From positions 134,671,032 through 134,735,031 of the forward strand of contig CM073591.1 of assembly GCA_037074705.1 (NCBI GenBank): a DNA stretch of 64,000 bases. The letters are read 5' to 3'. The notes beneath the pieces are model-generated. The model worked only from the letters and a program-made list of their open reading frames with translations. It ran no database searches and was not told the origin of the DNA. This document shows, piece after piece, positions 11,641 to 23,400 of this stretch (position 1 is its first letter; the number at the start of each line of letters is the position of its first letter). The position numbers and the translations under genes were made by a program. Source of the stretch: Zhengitettix transpicula. Its lineage: Eukaryota; Arthropoda; Insecta; Orthoptera; Tetrigidae.

Positions 11641-13070
11641 AGTCACAGTAACCAAAATTTACAAATATTTATTTACCAAAGAAGTTTGTTCCAAAAACGT
11701 GAGAAAAGACGTCGATTTTTTATGTAGGTTCATTGATTAATATTTCTCGTGATTTATTAATTTCGTATGTTACAGAAATGTAGATAAAAGTCTCCAGTGT
11801 TCAGAAAAATAATTATTACTAAAAAAGTGAGAGAACGTTTACGATTGGACACCATAACTATTATTAAAATCCAAAAAAGAAATAAAAACGAGAAATGTAA
11901 TGTCAACTCAACCTTTTAATTGTTATATTTGGGCCTCTTGACACGAACTATTTATTTCACGGTGCTATAACGGTCTTACTCTTATTATAATTAATTTAAA
12001 TCAGTTGAATACTCTTCAAGACTATTCGGTACTGTAGATAGTGTTTGTAAAAATGCTTAAGTTTTGACTGTTACGAAACGCCGTCAGATCAGCAATAGTG
12101 TGGCATGCCAATCTAGAAAACTTGTTTGTTTTCTTTAGCTACGTAAAAAGCGACGAATTATTTTTTGATTCAAACAGTGATTCCCAAATAACTGACACAA
12201 TTCCACGATCTCAGTCGTCACTTCTCTATTTTGTCAGCTATATCAAAACAACATTTGAATTGCTTTAGTATAAGCAATAAATGTCAAGCCAGGACGTATT
12301 TAATCGGTACAGAAAAAAACCTAATGACACCGTGTGTCCTCGTTCAGTATTTCCACATTATCATGCACTGAATCCATAGAGCGGTGAGTCGGAAATCTCA
12401 GTATAGTAATACGAGAGATCAACTGAATCGGAAACATTTCATAACACATTACACTGCATTTATTTCGTGCGTTTCCTTAAAATATAATTTTTTGTCGTTG
12501 TTAAGTACTTTGCTTCATTTCTTATCTTTGATTTGAATAAATTTATTTCAATAAAATATAAAGTATGATTTGTCATTTAAGTAAAACGGTTTTAAGGTTT
12601 CAATCTTAATCACCATAATTGTATCCACCAAATAATTAATACACAATAATAATCCAATATTTTATATAAAAAATAATCACTAATTTCCTTACAAGAAATG
12701 TTCACATATAATTGAACAATAATTGCTAATTCAAAGATGTACTGAAATATATCCATCTATAGTTTAGTAATCGATACACATTCAAAATAATAAGAATTCA
12801 TTATGTTTGAGCAATAAAAAATGTATATAAATTAATATACTAGAACACGTAGAGAAAGCAACTGAAGTAGAATTATGTCTAGATTATATTAGTAAATAAA
12901 CTCCTAATGAACCAAAATTAATGAAGGCAAAACAAATGGAGCTCAAATTGAGATTGTTTCATTTGGCGGAAGATATAAACACGAAAAGAATGTTCTGAAA
13001 AGGTAGTCACATGGTGAGGACCTGTAAATAAGGAGACGAGCAAGAGGCATGTGATTTCATCACGGAAGCC
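11641..13070. other. AT-rich non-coding DNA
   Basis: Nothing recognised. Confidence 0.4.
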
Positions 13071-13076
13071 TCGGGA

Positions 13077-13542
13077 AGCAGGTCTCAGCTCTCGCAGGTA
13101 GAACCTTCGTGCAAAGATAGAGGGATTTACTATCGGGGACGCCTTCTTCTCTCTCTAGTTTTGAACTATGGTTCCCACAAGACGAGACACTTTGGTCAGT
13201 TTATAGAGGTATATATTGCGGGGTCGAAGACATTGGGCATACGGTAACAACTGTCCCATATTCGTATTTGAATAGCCGGCCCGCTGCCTCCTAAACTGGT
13301 CGAGGCATGGAGAAGGAAATCCATCGAAAAGATGTCGGACAAGTTCCAAATGTACAACCTACCTGATGCACGTTATTCTAGGGTTTTCCCTGCATCATCT
13401 TTAAGCGAATTGCCGGGTAGGATCTTTAAAACTATAGACCGGAGACACAAGTTAACCCTTGGGTACCTTTCTCTACCTTTCTTCATCCCCCATTGCAGCC
13501 CATTTCCTATTCTATGAGAGGGACTATATACATAGCCTGTAT
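13077..13542 (+). repeat. poly(A)-tailed retroposon, copy 4, tail replaced by (CA)n
   Basis: Nearly full-length. Starts near CAGCTCTCGCAGG, then GGTTCCCACAAG, GGGCATACGGTAAC, CTCCTAAACTGGTCGAG, CCTACCTGATGCACG and ACTATATACATAGCCTGT. Where the A-tail should follow there is a CA microsatellite. Flanking frames on both strands (13155-13564) are by-products. Confidence 0.85.
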
Positions 13543-13568
13543 ACACACACACACACACACACACACAC
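13543..13568. repeat. (CA)13 microsatellite
   Basis: Pure AC dinucleotide run directly at the 3' end of the retroposon. Confidence 0.95.
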
Positions 13569-14719
13569 GAGATTTTCTGATAGGTTTACAAATCATGTGA
13601 GGCTCTGTTGATTTATGTGTTTTAAGTGCGGTTCAATCTACGTAAGTTTGTGTAAAATGCCAAAAGTCGTGTTGTCCCTGGTCCTAATGCTAATGCTGGC
13701 AAAAATTTTAATTTCCCAATCCGGAATATATATTCCTCTGCCCACTTGTTAGAGTAACTACCCGACTGTCAAATAAGTTCGGTATTGTGGATTTACGAAT
13801 AAATTTATCGAATTATTGCAGCATTTTTTTCACTGCCAAATCGAGTCTACAGGATATTAATGGTTTGGTTTCCATCTTTGTAAGTAAAGTTCAGTTTATT
13901 TGCGGCCAAACGTTGAAATCTCATAGTTCAGGTAGACCATAATAAATATAAATTGCATACTATTTGTTAATTTGTAATTGAAACACGTTGCACCTGTCAA
14001 TATTTTGAAATAGTAAAAGGGAAGCATCTAGGTTATTTTGTTTCCATTAAAATCATGTCAAGTAAATATGCCAAAAAAATTCAAATTGAAATTAATTTTA
14101 AATAACAAAATTGTATGAAGTTACCCATGAAATATAATTAAGGCGACGTACTAAAAAACGTTTAAAATATTCAAAAAATTTGCACCACAAAATTATCCAT
14201 TACAAACTATTACCATAATTCCTAAGAACACTATATATAATGTGGTAATTTATTGAGGTATATGTAGTAATCCGATATAAGAAGAAAAGTAAGGCAGGTT
14301 GCCAGACAACTGAGTTTTATTTTGGTGATCTGTGGAGAGGAGAAAAAAAGTATATTTTAATTGTGGTTGATGTAATTTAAAGTGCTGAAGATATAAAAAA
14401 TTATACGACTCATAGAAATTAAATAAAATCTCATGTTCTACCATAAGAATAATTTAATTCAATTTCAATTTGAAAAAATTATTTGTCGTACAGTTGGAAA
14501 ATTTCCCATTTCTGAGCTAGTCAAAGGGATTGGTATTATAAGAGAATCATCTTTCACAATATATATATATTTTAAACGCAGTATACCTTCACAAATTATA
14601 TTTTATTATGCCCAATAACATTACAACTAATACCCTACTTTTAGTTCCAGCTCCTTAAATACTAAACATTATTATTGCAGTAAAAGTACACAAACAAATT
14701 CTCTCGATCAATCTTCAAA
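13569..14719. other. AT-rich non-coding DNA
   Basis: Nothing recognised. The open frames around 14250-14618 are low-complexity. Confidence 0.4.
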
Positions 14720-15150
14720 GCGAATAAAATTCCCATGTATTGTCTAGAGAAACCTACGCGTAGGATTTCCTTTGCATCGTTCGGGAGAATGCTCCGTGCC
14801 AAATTCTTCTTCTCCAACGGCGGTGCATACATCAGACAGCTCCCTCTCCAAAGATGCTGATGTTTACAGGAAACACCTTCTTCGAAGTCACGAAGAAGAA
14901 ATATAATGCCGAATTTTCTGCAAGCCGCGCCTTCAACTTGTAAATCACTGAGTCGAGTTCTTTCCCCACATCTTTGCTGCAGCTGGAAGTTGTGACCCTA
15001 AAAGTCAACACTAGGGCGACAGGAAAGAATTAGCAGTCAATCGTCGGAGGGGAACAAGATCATGTTCAAGTTGCCAAACTTCAGATATGTTTAGCAGCTT
15101 CGCTGGTCACGTGCTTTCTGACATTTTTATCGCCCGTAAACTCCAATAAA
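14720..15150 (-). other. Open, less AT-rich patch; possible exon relic
   Basis: On the minus strand two frames stay open over most of this patch. One includes KLKARLAENSALYFFFVTSK (about 14885-14945) and ends at a stop; the other includes YAPPLEKKNLARSILPND (about 14775-14830). A pyrimidine-rich run ending in AG precedes them (TTCTTTCCTGTCGCCCTAG, minus strand, near 15010), like a 3' splice site. A GTAGGT donor-like site follows near 14760. I do not recognise a family, and two open frames at once argues for composition. Confidence 0.25.
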
Positions 15151-16339
15151 TGAATCAAAGGCAGCTAGTTATATACGCTGCTGAGTCATAGAACTATTAT
15201 TAATATACTTAGCATACTGCATTCGTTTATTTTAAGGCAAAAAATAATTGAAATGTATCATTTTACCTTTCCCACTGTGACCGCATTGTAATAACATATA
15301 TATGATAATATCAAAACACTTTAATCTTTTTGGGTTCTTTAATGTTCAAATATTTATGCTGACCATTGTTGTTATAATAATTCTTCAATTTAATACCTTT
15401 TATAGAACTATAAAAATATTTTCTGAGGATTACATTGTAAACATAATTTTGTTTCACTTAGCGAGCTTCCAAACTATGTATACATTACTTATTATATTAT
15501 CCTGGGAACAAGATAAACTAAGTGAAGAGGCGGTATTCGGAGTCCCTCGATTCTATACTCTCTTCCACAACTGTCCACACTTTCTTTATAACTCCAATTA
15601 TTATTACACTTTTATATTTATGACATAAGAGGCTCCATATTAATTTAAAACAAATTATCTGACATGTATGACCTTTTAAAATTCAAATTTATTTATTGGT
15701 TTTTATTTATGAATAGCGAAGCAATAATTGCACATTATTGAATCTAAGTTTAATATTTTAAAGGTCCCGTAATTAATACCTAAATACTTCCTATTTTAAT
15801 TAAAAAAGTCATATATTACTAAAAAAAAGGTAGAAGAAGAATTAGTAATTCGTTTATTAACTTTTTATTCTGATTTTTTGGCCATTAACATATCAATTAT
15901 AACTATAATCTTTCTTTTATTTCCGTCGTTATCACTCGAAATAACTTTCACAAGAAAATCATCAGGTCGATACTACTAAACTGATATGTCTCATATCTGT
16001 CCTTCACAGACCCTTAATAATCGTCTAAATGTGGCAATAACTGGTTTCAGAACAAATTCAGTAAGAATTGATTGGATAACTTTTTCATATCTGGTTGACG
16101 TATCTTTTAATGTGGTCTTAGTTTATTTTTCCAAATTTACATATTTTTATATACAGCATCCCAAGGTAGTGATTGAATCCATTTGGCTTACACTGAGGAA
16201 ATAGGACAAGTAAAAAATTTCAATATATATATATATATGTATATTGTAATACCCAGTTAAGAAGGACATAAATTTTGTTCTCATTTCATCAGATTGGTTA
16301 CCAACTCAGACTGGGGATTCTTGAGTGGCTTGTATAAAA
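15151..16339. other. AT-rich non-coding DNA
   Basis: No gene recognised. The 108-codon frame at 15302-15628 is dominated by Phe, Ile, Leu and Tyr codons expected from AT-rich DNA. A short (AT)n run lies at 16222-16238. Confidence 0.4.
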
Positions 16340-17000
16340 AAAAGATAATAATAAAATGATGGATAAGCGGTTCTTAGAGAAGGGGAGGACTATAATTGGA
16401 CGTTTAGCGGCTCTTAGATCTAATGGTTTTGACAGACTTCGGGACGGAACCCTAAAGGCATAATGACAGAAATTTTGTGGACATCCAATTATATTAAAAG
16501 GAAATGTTTATTTTAATTGTATTGAGTGGCTCTCGGAGCGTGAGAAAGCCAACAGTTGGTGTTTGTTTGGCGAACGTGGAAACTCAAAAACTGTGAAAAA
16601 AAAGGAAATATTCTGGAGTGGGGAAAGCAGATAAAAGTTAGTTGGACAGGAGACCTCGGAGGAGATGGACGTGGAGTGTGATGTCAGAGTTGGAACGAGA
16701 AATACATAGGAGTTAAAATGTAGACCGCAAAGGAGGAGGACGTGGAGGCGGTGATAAATATTCGGTCAAATAGAATGGTGGCCGTTCCTAAAAATAAAAT
16801 AAACATTTTAGTCCATGCAAGCTGTCAGGAGTCGGGATATCAAAAAGGATAAAGTGAACGTGTCTGTGAAGCGTGTGTAAAAGTCTGTGCACAGAAGGGC
16901 ATTCTAGATTAAAGTGCATTCCTGAAAAAAAAAATTGTAAGTAGACATTCAGTAATAAATTCTGTAAATTGTTAAATAAGGGTATCTGTCAGATTTCGTT
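16340..17000 (+). other. Purine-rich unassigned stretch
   Basis: The plus strand is rich in GGAG/GAGG over several hundred bases (for example AAAGGAGGAGGACGTGGAGG near 16728). It holds two related pieces, AGCGGCTCTTAGA near 16405 and AGTGGCTCTCGGAG near 16525. It ends in an A-run at 16926-16936 followed by AATAAATTCTG. No ORF. It may be a retroelement leader, but nothing is diagnostic. Confidence 0.25.
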
Positions 17001-17257
17001 TTCATTTTATTTAATTGCATTGTTTAAATTGTAAATTTTAGTTTTCCGTTTCCTTATCAACCCACTAAAGACCCTGGGGTACAGGGTCTGATTTTAAAAA
17101 ATGTAACTGGATTATTGGTGTAATTTAAGGATATAAAAAATATACAGAGATTTTCTTGAGTTGTATTCTAGATTAATAAAAATTGTTTTGTTTAATAAAA
17201 TTTTATAACTTGTTTAATCTAAATTCCTATAAAATTAATTATCGATAAGTTGGGTAT

Positions 17258-17260
<3 letters not shown>

Positions 17261-17352
<92 letters not shown>
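17261..17352. repeat. (TA)n(GA)n compound microsatellite
   Basis: About 17 TA units (17261-17295) pass directly into about 28 GA units (17296-17352). The minus-strand frame across it (Ser-Leu then Tyr-Ile repeats) is an artefact. Confidence 0.97.
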
Positions 17353-17354
<2 letters not shown>

Positions 17355-18974
17355 CAATGTATAACGAAATGGTTTTTTATAATTTTTTTAATATTTCTAT
17401 AGTCGGAATATATTTGAGGTTGAAAGCTTGCAGAACACAGGCAATTGACGCTGGGTAATGGTTGATGATGGCCATTGAGTTCGTAACGAAAACCGATCGG
17501 AGGTGGTCGCATTCAGCCTAGGCATATTAAGTTTAACAGTAAAGTACGATAGTCGGTTTTCATTAATATCCAGGAGTGTACGGCAGATACATGTAGGTAC
17601 ACACATTGATTATTAAAGAAAACAATTATTTAGAAGTCCGGAGGATTACTATGGCGCGCGCTTTGCATCTGATTTTAAATCTACTTTGTACTTTACGTTG
17701 GTGAAATGATATAGGAAGTTTTCGATCGTATCAAACATTTGTTGATCTTAATTTTAAAAACATTTTATTTTTTACGGAGCTGTACGGTATTATGTTTAAA
17801 ATTACACCGAATAATTGCCCTTAAATAATTCGACTAATGCGGAATCGATACCCTTACACCAATAGGCATTCAGCTCCATCTTGGGCAAACAGTTTTCTCG
17901 ACTGTCTGGGTCAGAAAGAAAGCATTTTCTTATGAGCGTGAACAACTTTCTTACAAAACTTTTGAACTTAAAACTCCATCTCTGTAAGACCGAACTGGAT
18001 GCTTTTAGTATTTTGAACATCAGCTAATTTTAATTCCCTTTTTAACGAGTATAATTTCATCTTCACTTCCAAAAATCCCTCAGTTATCACTACAATTTCT
18101 CAACGGAGTCAAATAAAAGCGTTAGGTAATACTTAGCCCAAATAAATTGTTATTGTTTCAAACATTTTTACAAATGCGAGCTTATTACATATTTATGAAA
18201 TATTTTTTGTATTATTTTCCATTTATGATTTATAATCCTCTCCGACGTTCAGTTCAGTTAGGCTGAGGGTGGGGTTTATAGGCAAAAAAGCAGATTTCTC
18301 CCCAATGCGAAAATGACACCATCCAATTCCTTCAGCGAACGGGGGTGGATCTTGTCATAGCCTTGATAGTTCGTGAAATCTGTTGTGGTAAATCCTGAAG
18401 AACATCTGCAGCGAGTTGGCGCGGTAAATTCAGAGAACGCCGCTACCACCCGAGCTTACAGGAATTTAAAACACCTTCAGCGTAACCGATATCCGATAAA
18501 TATTGCAGTAGCAATAAAAATGCCACGTGTGGAGGGTGCTGGGAGATATGGCTTGTCGAAGACACTCCTGGGCTCGGTTTCTTTGTCTCGAGATTTATGT
18601 GAGGGTGAGACGCGACGCTGACGTGGAATTGAACTGTCACATGTATGGGCTCTACCTGCGTCAACGAATAAGAAGCCACGATTTTCAACCGTTTGCTGGC
18701 AATAAAACACACTCCTCGGCTGTATGCTTCTCAGCAAAAACTAAGAACAGAACTGATATTAATTTTTCTGCTGTCATATTTTGGACTTTAAAGTACACAG
18801 CGTGAACTGAACAACTTCCATATTTTCTGCATGCAAATCGCCCTCAATGTGAGTAGATTGGGGCGCCAATAAAACGCCTCGGACTACAGTGACGGACGTG
18901 GTAGTTCCGTTGTGTCTGCTAAATACACCACATAAATGTCTAAGAAAATTGTTTACCAATAAGCAGGATTAAAT
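17353..18974. other. Non-coding DNA with a mildly GC-richer part
   Basis: No gene recognised. From about 18370 to 18960 the composition is closer to balanced, and three frames are open for 80-90 codons on both strands, none with a domain. I treat them as chance. Confidence 0.35.
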
Positions 18975-18978
18975 TTTA

Positions 18979-19113
18979 TTTACATAAATAAATAGCCAAA
19001 AATAGCACAGAAATATTGTGTGGTATTTAATTAACACTAATTTTTGTCTGTTATTTAGGTATTTATTTATGTAATTAGTATACTTTTAACCCAGACGTCA
19101 TATATTTTAAGGA
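18979..19113. mobile_element. Foldback/MITE-like element, family A, copy 3
   Basis: The left arm at 18981-19012 (TACATAAATAAATAGCC then AAAAATAGCACAGAA) faces its inverted partner at 19043-19073 (TTTGTCTGTTATTTAGG then TATTTATTTATGTA). The loop contains ATTGTGTGGTATTTAATTAA. The right side continues into TTTAACCCAGACGTCATATA, the outer block shared with 6320 and 9150. Confidence 0.65.
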
Positions 19114-20380
19114 TTTAATTTTCTTATGCCTTTAGTTTCAATTCGAAATGTGAATATCGAGCTTTCAAACTTAAACTCGTGTGTAGTAAGAAGTTTGGAC
19201 TCGTTTCCAAACGGATATAACGTTAAACCACAGTAAAGGTTGTTCATAAAAATATATGCTAAAATTCTAGCTGCATATAATTGTAAAGTGTGAAATCAAA
19301 GTTCCAGACAGCCAGACCCTACTTAAAATTCAGTTCACAATCGTACCCAGTGTGTAAGAAATGGCAACTTGAAGAATCATTGTGGCAGACTGATAATTGG
19401 TACGATCTTATGTTCCTTTATTATTTGGGGAGCGAATATTTTTATACTTCTAAGCTAAACAGTCAGGCTGAGAATTTTTTGTATGTGTATCAAAAATAAT
19501 CTTTCGACACGTGTCTAAATTAAATATTTAGATGATCAGTGCTATAATTATACACCAATTTATTTCAAGCAACCAAACAGCAGAAAATTTTCTATTCAAG
19601 GTGGACGTGACCAAAAAAAAAACATTTAAAAATCTACTTGTATTCATTGCATTTTCCACGGCGTAATCTTAATATTAGGATTACGCCGTGTGCTAATTTC
19701 ATTAGTTCAAAATAATATATAAATAATTAAAAGCATACAGTAATACTAAAATTAATTGTAAATAAAATTTAGTTTAATGTGTACTGAGCGTGTTATTAAT
19801 TTTTCAACCTTCTTTGGCTCTAAACCATTTGGAACCTGTTTTTTGAGCAATCTTCAACTTATGATACATTTGATATAATATAAACTAATTAAGCTAAGAT
19901 TATTCGATCCGCGTTTTCTTTTAAAGTATTTTCAGAATCATTACTTTTTGCAGACTTAAAATCAGTATCGGCGTTTCACCTTCATCAGTGGAGCACATAT
20001 GTGCTATTCATTTCGTAAGTTAACATTATTGAGGTTCATTTGATGTCCTATATTCGGAGTAGACATAAATCTGAGCGTATTTACAGCTCTTTCGACTGCC
20101 CTGCTCTCGAAAATACGCAGGAAACTGCTACAAAGTCGCAAATTTAACGATAGATTCACTGGGTCATAGTAAATATCGAACAAGACGTTAATGATATACT
20201 CTTAAGATTCATTTCACATTTTTACGTCGTATATCAATTTCTACCTCTTTAAATACGCTTCTAGAGTCCTGGCAGCCGTCTTGCGTTGGCGAAACCTGGT
20301 ATCCACCTTGAAATGACGACTTCCAGATGTGCCGCTGGGTTGCTAACGCATATAATAATCTATTTCTTAACAATATACAT
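19114..20380. other. AT-rich non-coding DNA with one small hairpin
   Basis: No gene recognised. At 19657-19691 the sequence CACGGCGTAATC is followed by an 8-10 base loop and GATTACGCCGTG, a perfect 12-bp inverted repeat that is more GC-rich than its surroundings. Confidence 0.4.
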
Positions 20381-20403
20381 ACACACACACACATATATAT
20401 ATG

Positions 20404-20454
<51 letters not shown>
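20381..20454. repeat. (CA)n(TA)n compound microsatellite
   Basis: A short CA run passes into a longer TA run broken by two TGTA interruptions. Confidence 0.95.
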
Positions 20455-20457
<3 letters not shown>

Positions 20458-23400
20458 ATTCAGTAATAACTGAACTTCATCTCTTTTCACCAATACTTAA
20501 AAACTGAAATTATTGCATATACAAAATAAGGTGTTTTAAAAAATTTAGTAATATGAAATAAGGAATTTGTTAACATAATTTTCCGATTCCTTATACAACA
20601 ATGAAATTGAAAATCTAATAAATAAGTTTCTTTACTAAAATGCATACCAAGCTATCTCATTTTTCTATAATGCTATGCTAATTCGCAGATGCGGAGACAA
20701 CTAACCACACCGTGGAATCTATAAAACCCTGCGTCAGATACAACTAATTATTACACCTTTTGTTTGTTGTTTCCAATCCTACGATTTTTTATACCGTCAA
20801 AGAATCAAAAAAATTCAGAGACGACTAGTACGTTGCATACGATACAAAAATTTCAGATATGTTATAGAAGTTTCTATGAAACGAGCCGAAAAGCAGCTTA
20901 ATATTAAATTATTCATATTACGGGCATCACTTCTACTTTCATTATTTCAGTCCACATTTGGAAGTTTTCGAAACTGCTAATTTTGCGCTGCAGAAAATTC
21001 CAAGCCCCTTCTTGAAAACTGCTTAAACATCCAAAGAGTGTCCCAATTCTATCCCAGGAATTCCTTTCAATTAAGAAGAAAAAAGTAGCTCCATTTTTTA
21101 AAAGAGAAATTATAGTATAAAAGAGAAATTATAGTACAATTCGTAATCTGCTGTCGCCCAGATGGTATTTGAGAAGTTTAGTGTTACTCGTGATATTCTT
21201 TTTATATTACAAAAAATTCCATATTTGTGTAACATTATTTCTAAACTGCTGAATTTGTAATTTAATTTCTCTTTTTTTACATACTGAAATAGTATTAGAC
21301 AAAAATTTACTAACTTCTCTGTTCTCATTTACGTATTTACATTATATTTACTATTATAATTGTGTTCCAACAATTACGCAGTCTAAGATTCATTGTTTTG
21401 TTTATGCATTTTACCTCATTTAAGTTCGTTATTATTACTCTTTTTGATATTTCCACTTTTTCTCGTGGACGTTATAAATTTAAATAATAATTCTAATTAC
21501 CAATAGGTACTTTCACCACGCAGAATAAGGAGTAAGTAGGTAAGATGATTAATTTTACTATCATTGCTTTAAAATTAATAATATTTGTAAACAAGGTTAA
21601 TTCATTTCTTTGTTTATAATAACCATTTATTTAAAGAACCCGTCACACCCGTTCCTGTTACGAATTGTCTTAGATCACGAGCGCTAGAATATTACTTTAT
21701 AATTCATTTTGGCGGGTTATTAGTAAAATCATTTACGATGCGGAAACAACTTATTAAAGAGAATAATATCAATCTCTTGATTACCAACAGCGGATACAAT
21801 GTAGAATTCAATAGTCCGTTACAACTTAAACACTTAAAAACTTCCACAATCAACACTCAAGAAAAATTTGTGATATTATCTTCTTAGATTCAGTTTTAAC
21901 CATTCAATTAGTACTCCGCTGAGTAAATACGACAAGTCAAACCTCAAATATATGCGTAGATATTAAAATGAAATGAAGTATGCAGAATAAATATACATAA
22001 ATGTGCAAGGAAGAAATAAACACAAGTAAACTACAAAAGATACGCAATAATAGATATAAACGATGCAAACAAGAATTAGATAAATAGTCAAATACAGACC
22101 AAATTATTATTATATTATATTCTAATTTCAAAAGGAAAATACAAAAATGGGGAAATACGCAGGAGAGACATTTGAAAATTGAGAAAGATTGTAGAAAAAT
22201 ACACAAATTTAAAAGGGTTAACACGTAGACGAGAAGAAACAAGTCCCTACAAAAATGTGAAAAACTTAAATAATAACAACATTTATGAGATATAAAATTT
22301 CATATTTAACAAGAAACTATAGTGTATTCAATTTAAGATGTTACTATTATAATTATTAATTAATTATGTTACTCGGACATTTAGGTATTTCAGTTATTCA
22401 TTCGTTTTTTTTAACTGATTTGACAAAGATTTTGTTCGCTTTACAGCCTGAATGCTATCTTAAATTGCCAACCATCATTAAAATTCAGTATGTCCAATTT
22501 ACTTTTCTTTTTACTTTGTTGTCAAGAGTGGACGAGAAGACAAAATTATAGACAGAGCCAAGTAATAACAAACAGGATTAAACAAATAACCTTGATACTG
22601 TAGGAATGATTTACAATTAACGAGTTGTAGAAAAGATAACACTACCGCTAAGAACTTTACAATGATTTCATTCCCGTATGTCGAGCGGTTAACAAGGTAT
22701 GAACTATAAAGAAGAGCGTCCTAACTGGGAAATACAGAATTATACCAATTGGAAAAAGTTTAGGAAAAATATTACACGGCAAACCATGACCTGATCTGAC
22801 AGTGACTCTGAACCATAACATGGTAACAACGAAATGCAGACTGAAAGTGAAACAAGCAAGGCACGCGTAAATAATCTACTACAAACTAGGAATTTGGAAT
22901 GGCAATTATTACTAGATTAAATAAATGTATGAAATAAATCACCACAGAAAGAAAGAATGTTATTAATAAGGAATCCAATAAGGTGAAAATATGATACAAC
23001 TATGTCTTAACAAGGACGTGAATGTTAATAATCATTGAATAATTTTTTTCAATATACTAATGATAATTAAAGAAGGCAAACAAATAAATAGTATAAACAT
23101 TAAATCGGAAGTGCATAGCATAAAAAGGAATACAACAAATTTTAAATGTGAATATGTTGGAATAAATTTGGAGTCGCTGATGGTAAATTACTGTTAGATA
23201 AAATAATGGGTAAATAATATATTATACAGGGCACTCTAATGCATATCTTTCGATATTAAATAAATATAATTACAATTTAAACGCACTCATTTTGATAAGA
23301 GAAAAATATTTATAAATAAACCAGTCATATTTAACCAAATAAAAGAAGTTGAACTAGCGATAAGAGACGTTTGAAGCAGACATCCAAAATTTACACAACA

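Noticed and set aside
14885..14950. LC3/Atg8-like resemblance of ARLAENSALYFFFV
   Set aside because: Only a short hydrophobic pattern matches, the conserved C-terminal glycine region is absent and a stop follows soon after.
15302..15628. 108-codon plus-strand frame with hydrophobic stretches
   Set aside because: Phe/Ile/Leu/Tyr content expected from AT-rich DNA; no conserved motif or context for a membrane protein.
17219..17512. 97-codon minus-strand frame with Ser-Leu and Tyr-Ile repeats
   Set aside because: Encoded by the (TA)n(GA)n microsatellite.
22675..22735. Possible SINE head (GTCGAGCGGTTAACAAGG)
   Set aside because: Resembles an A box only; no B box at the right distance.
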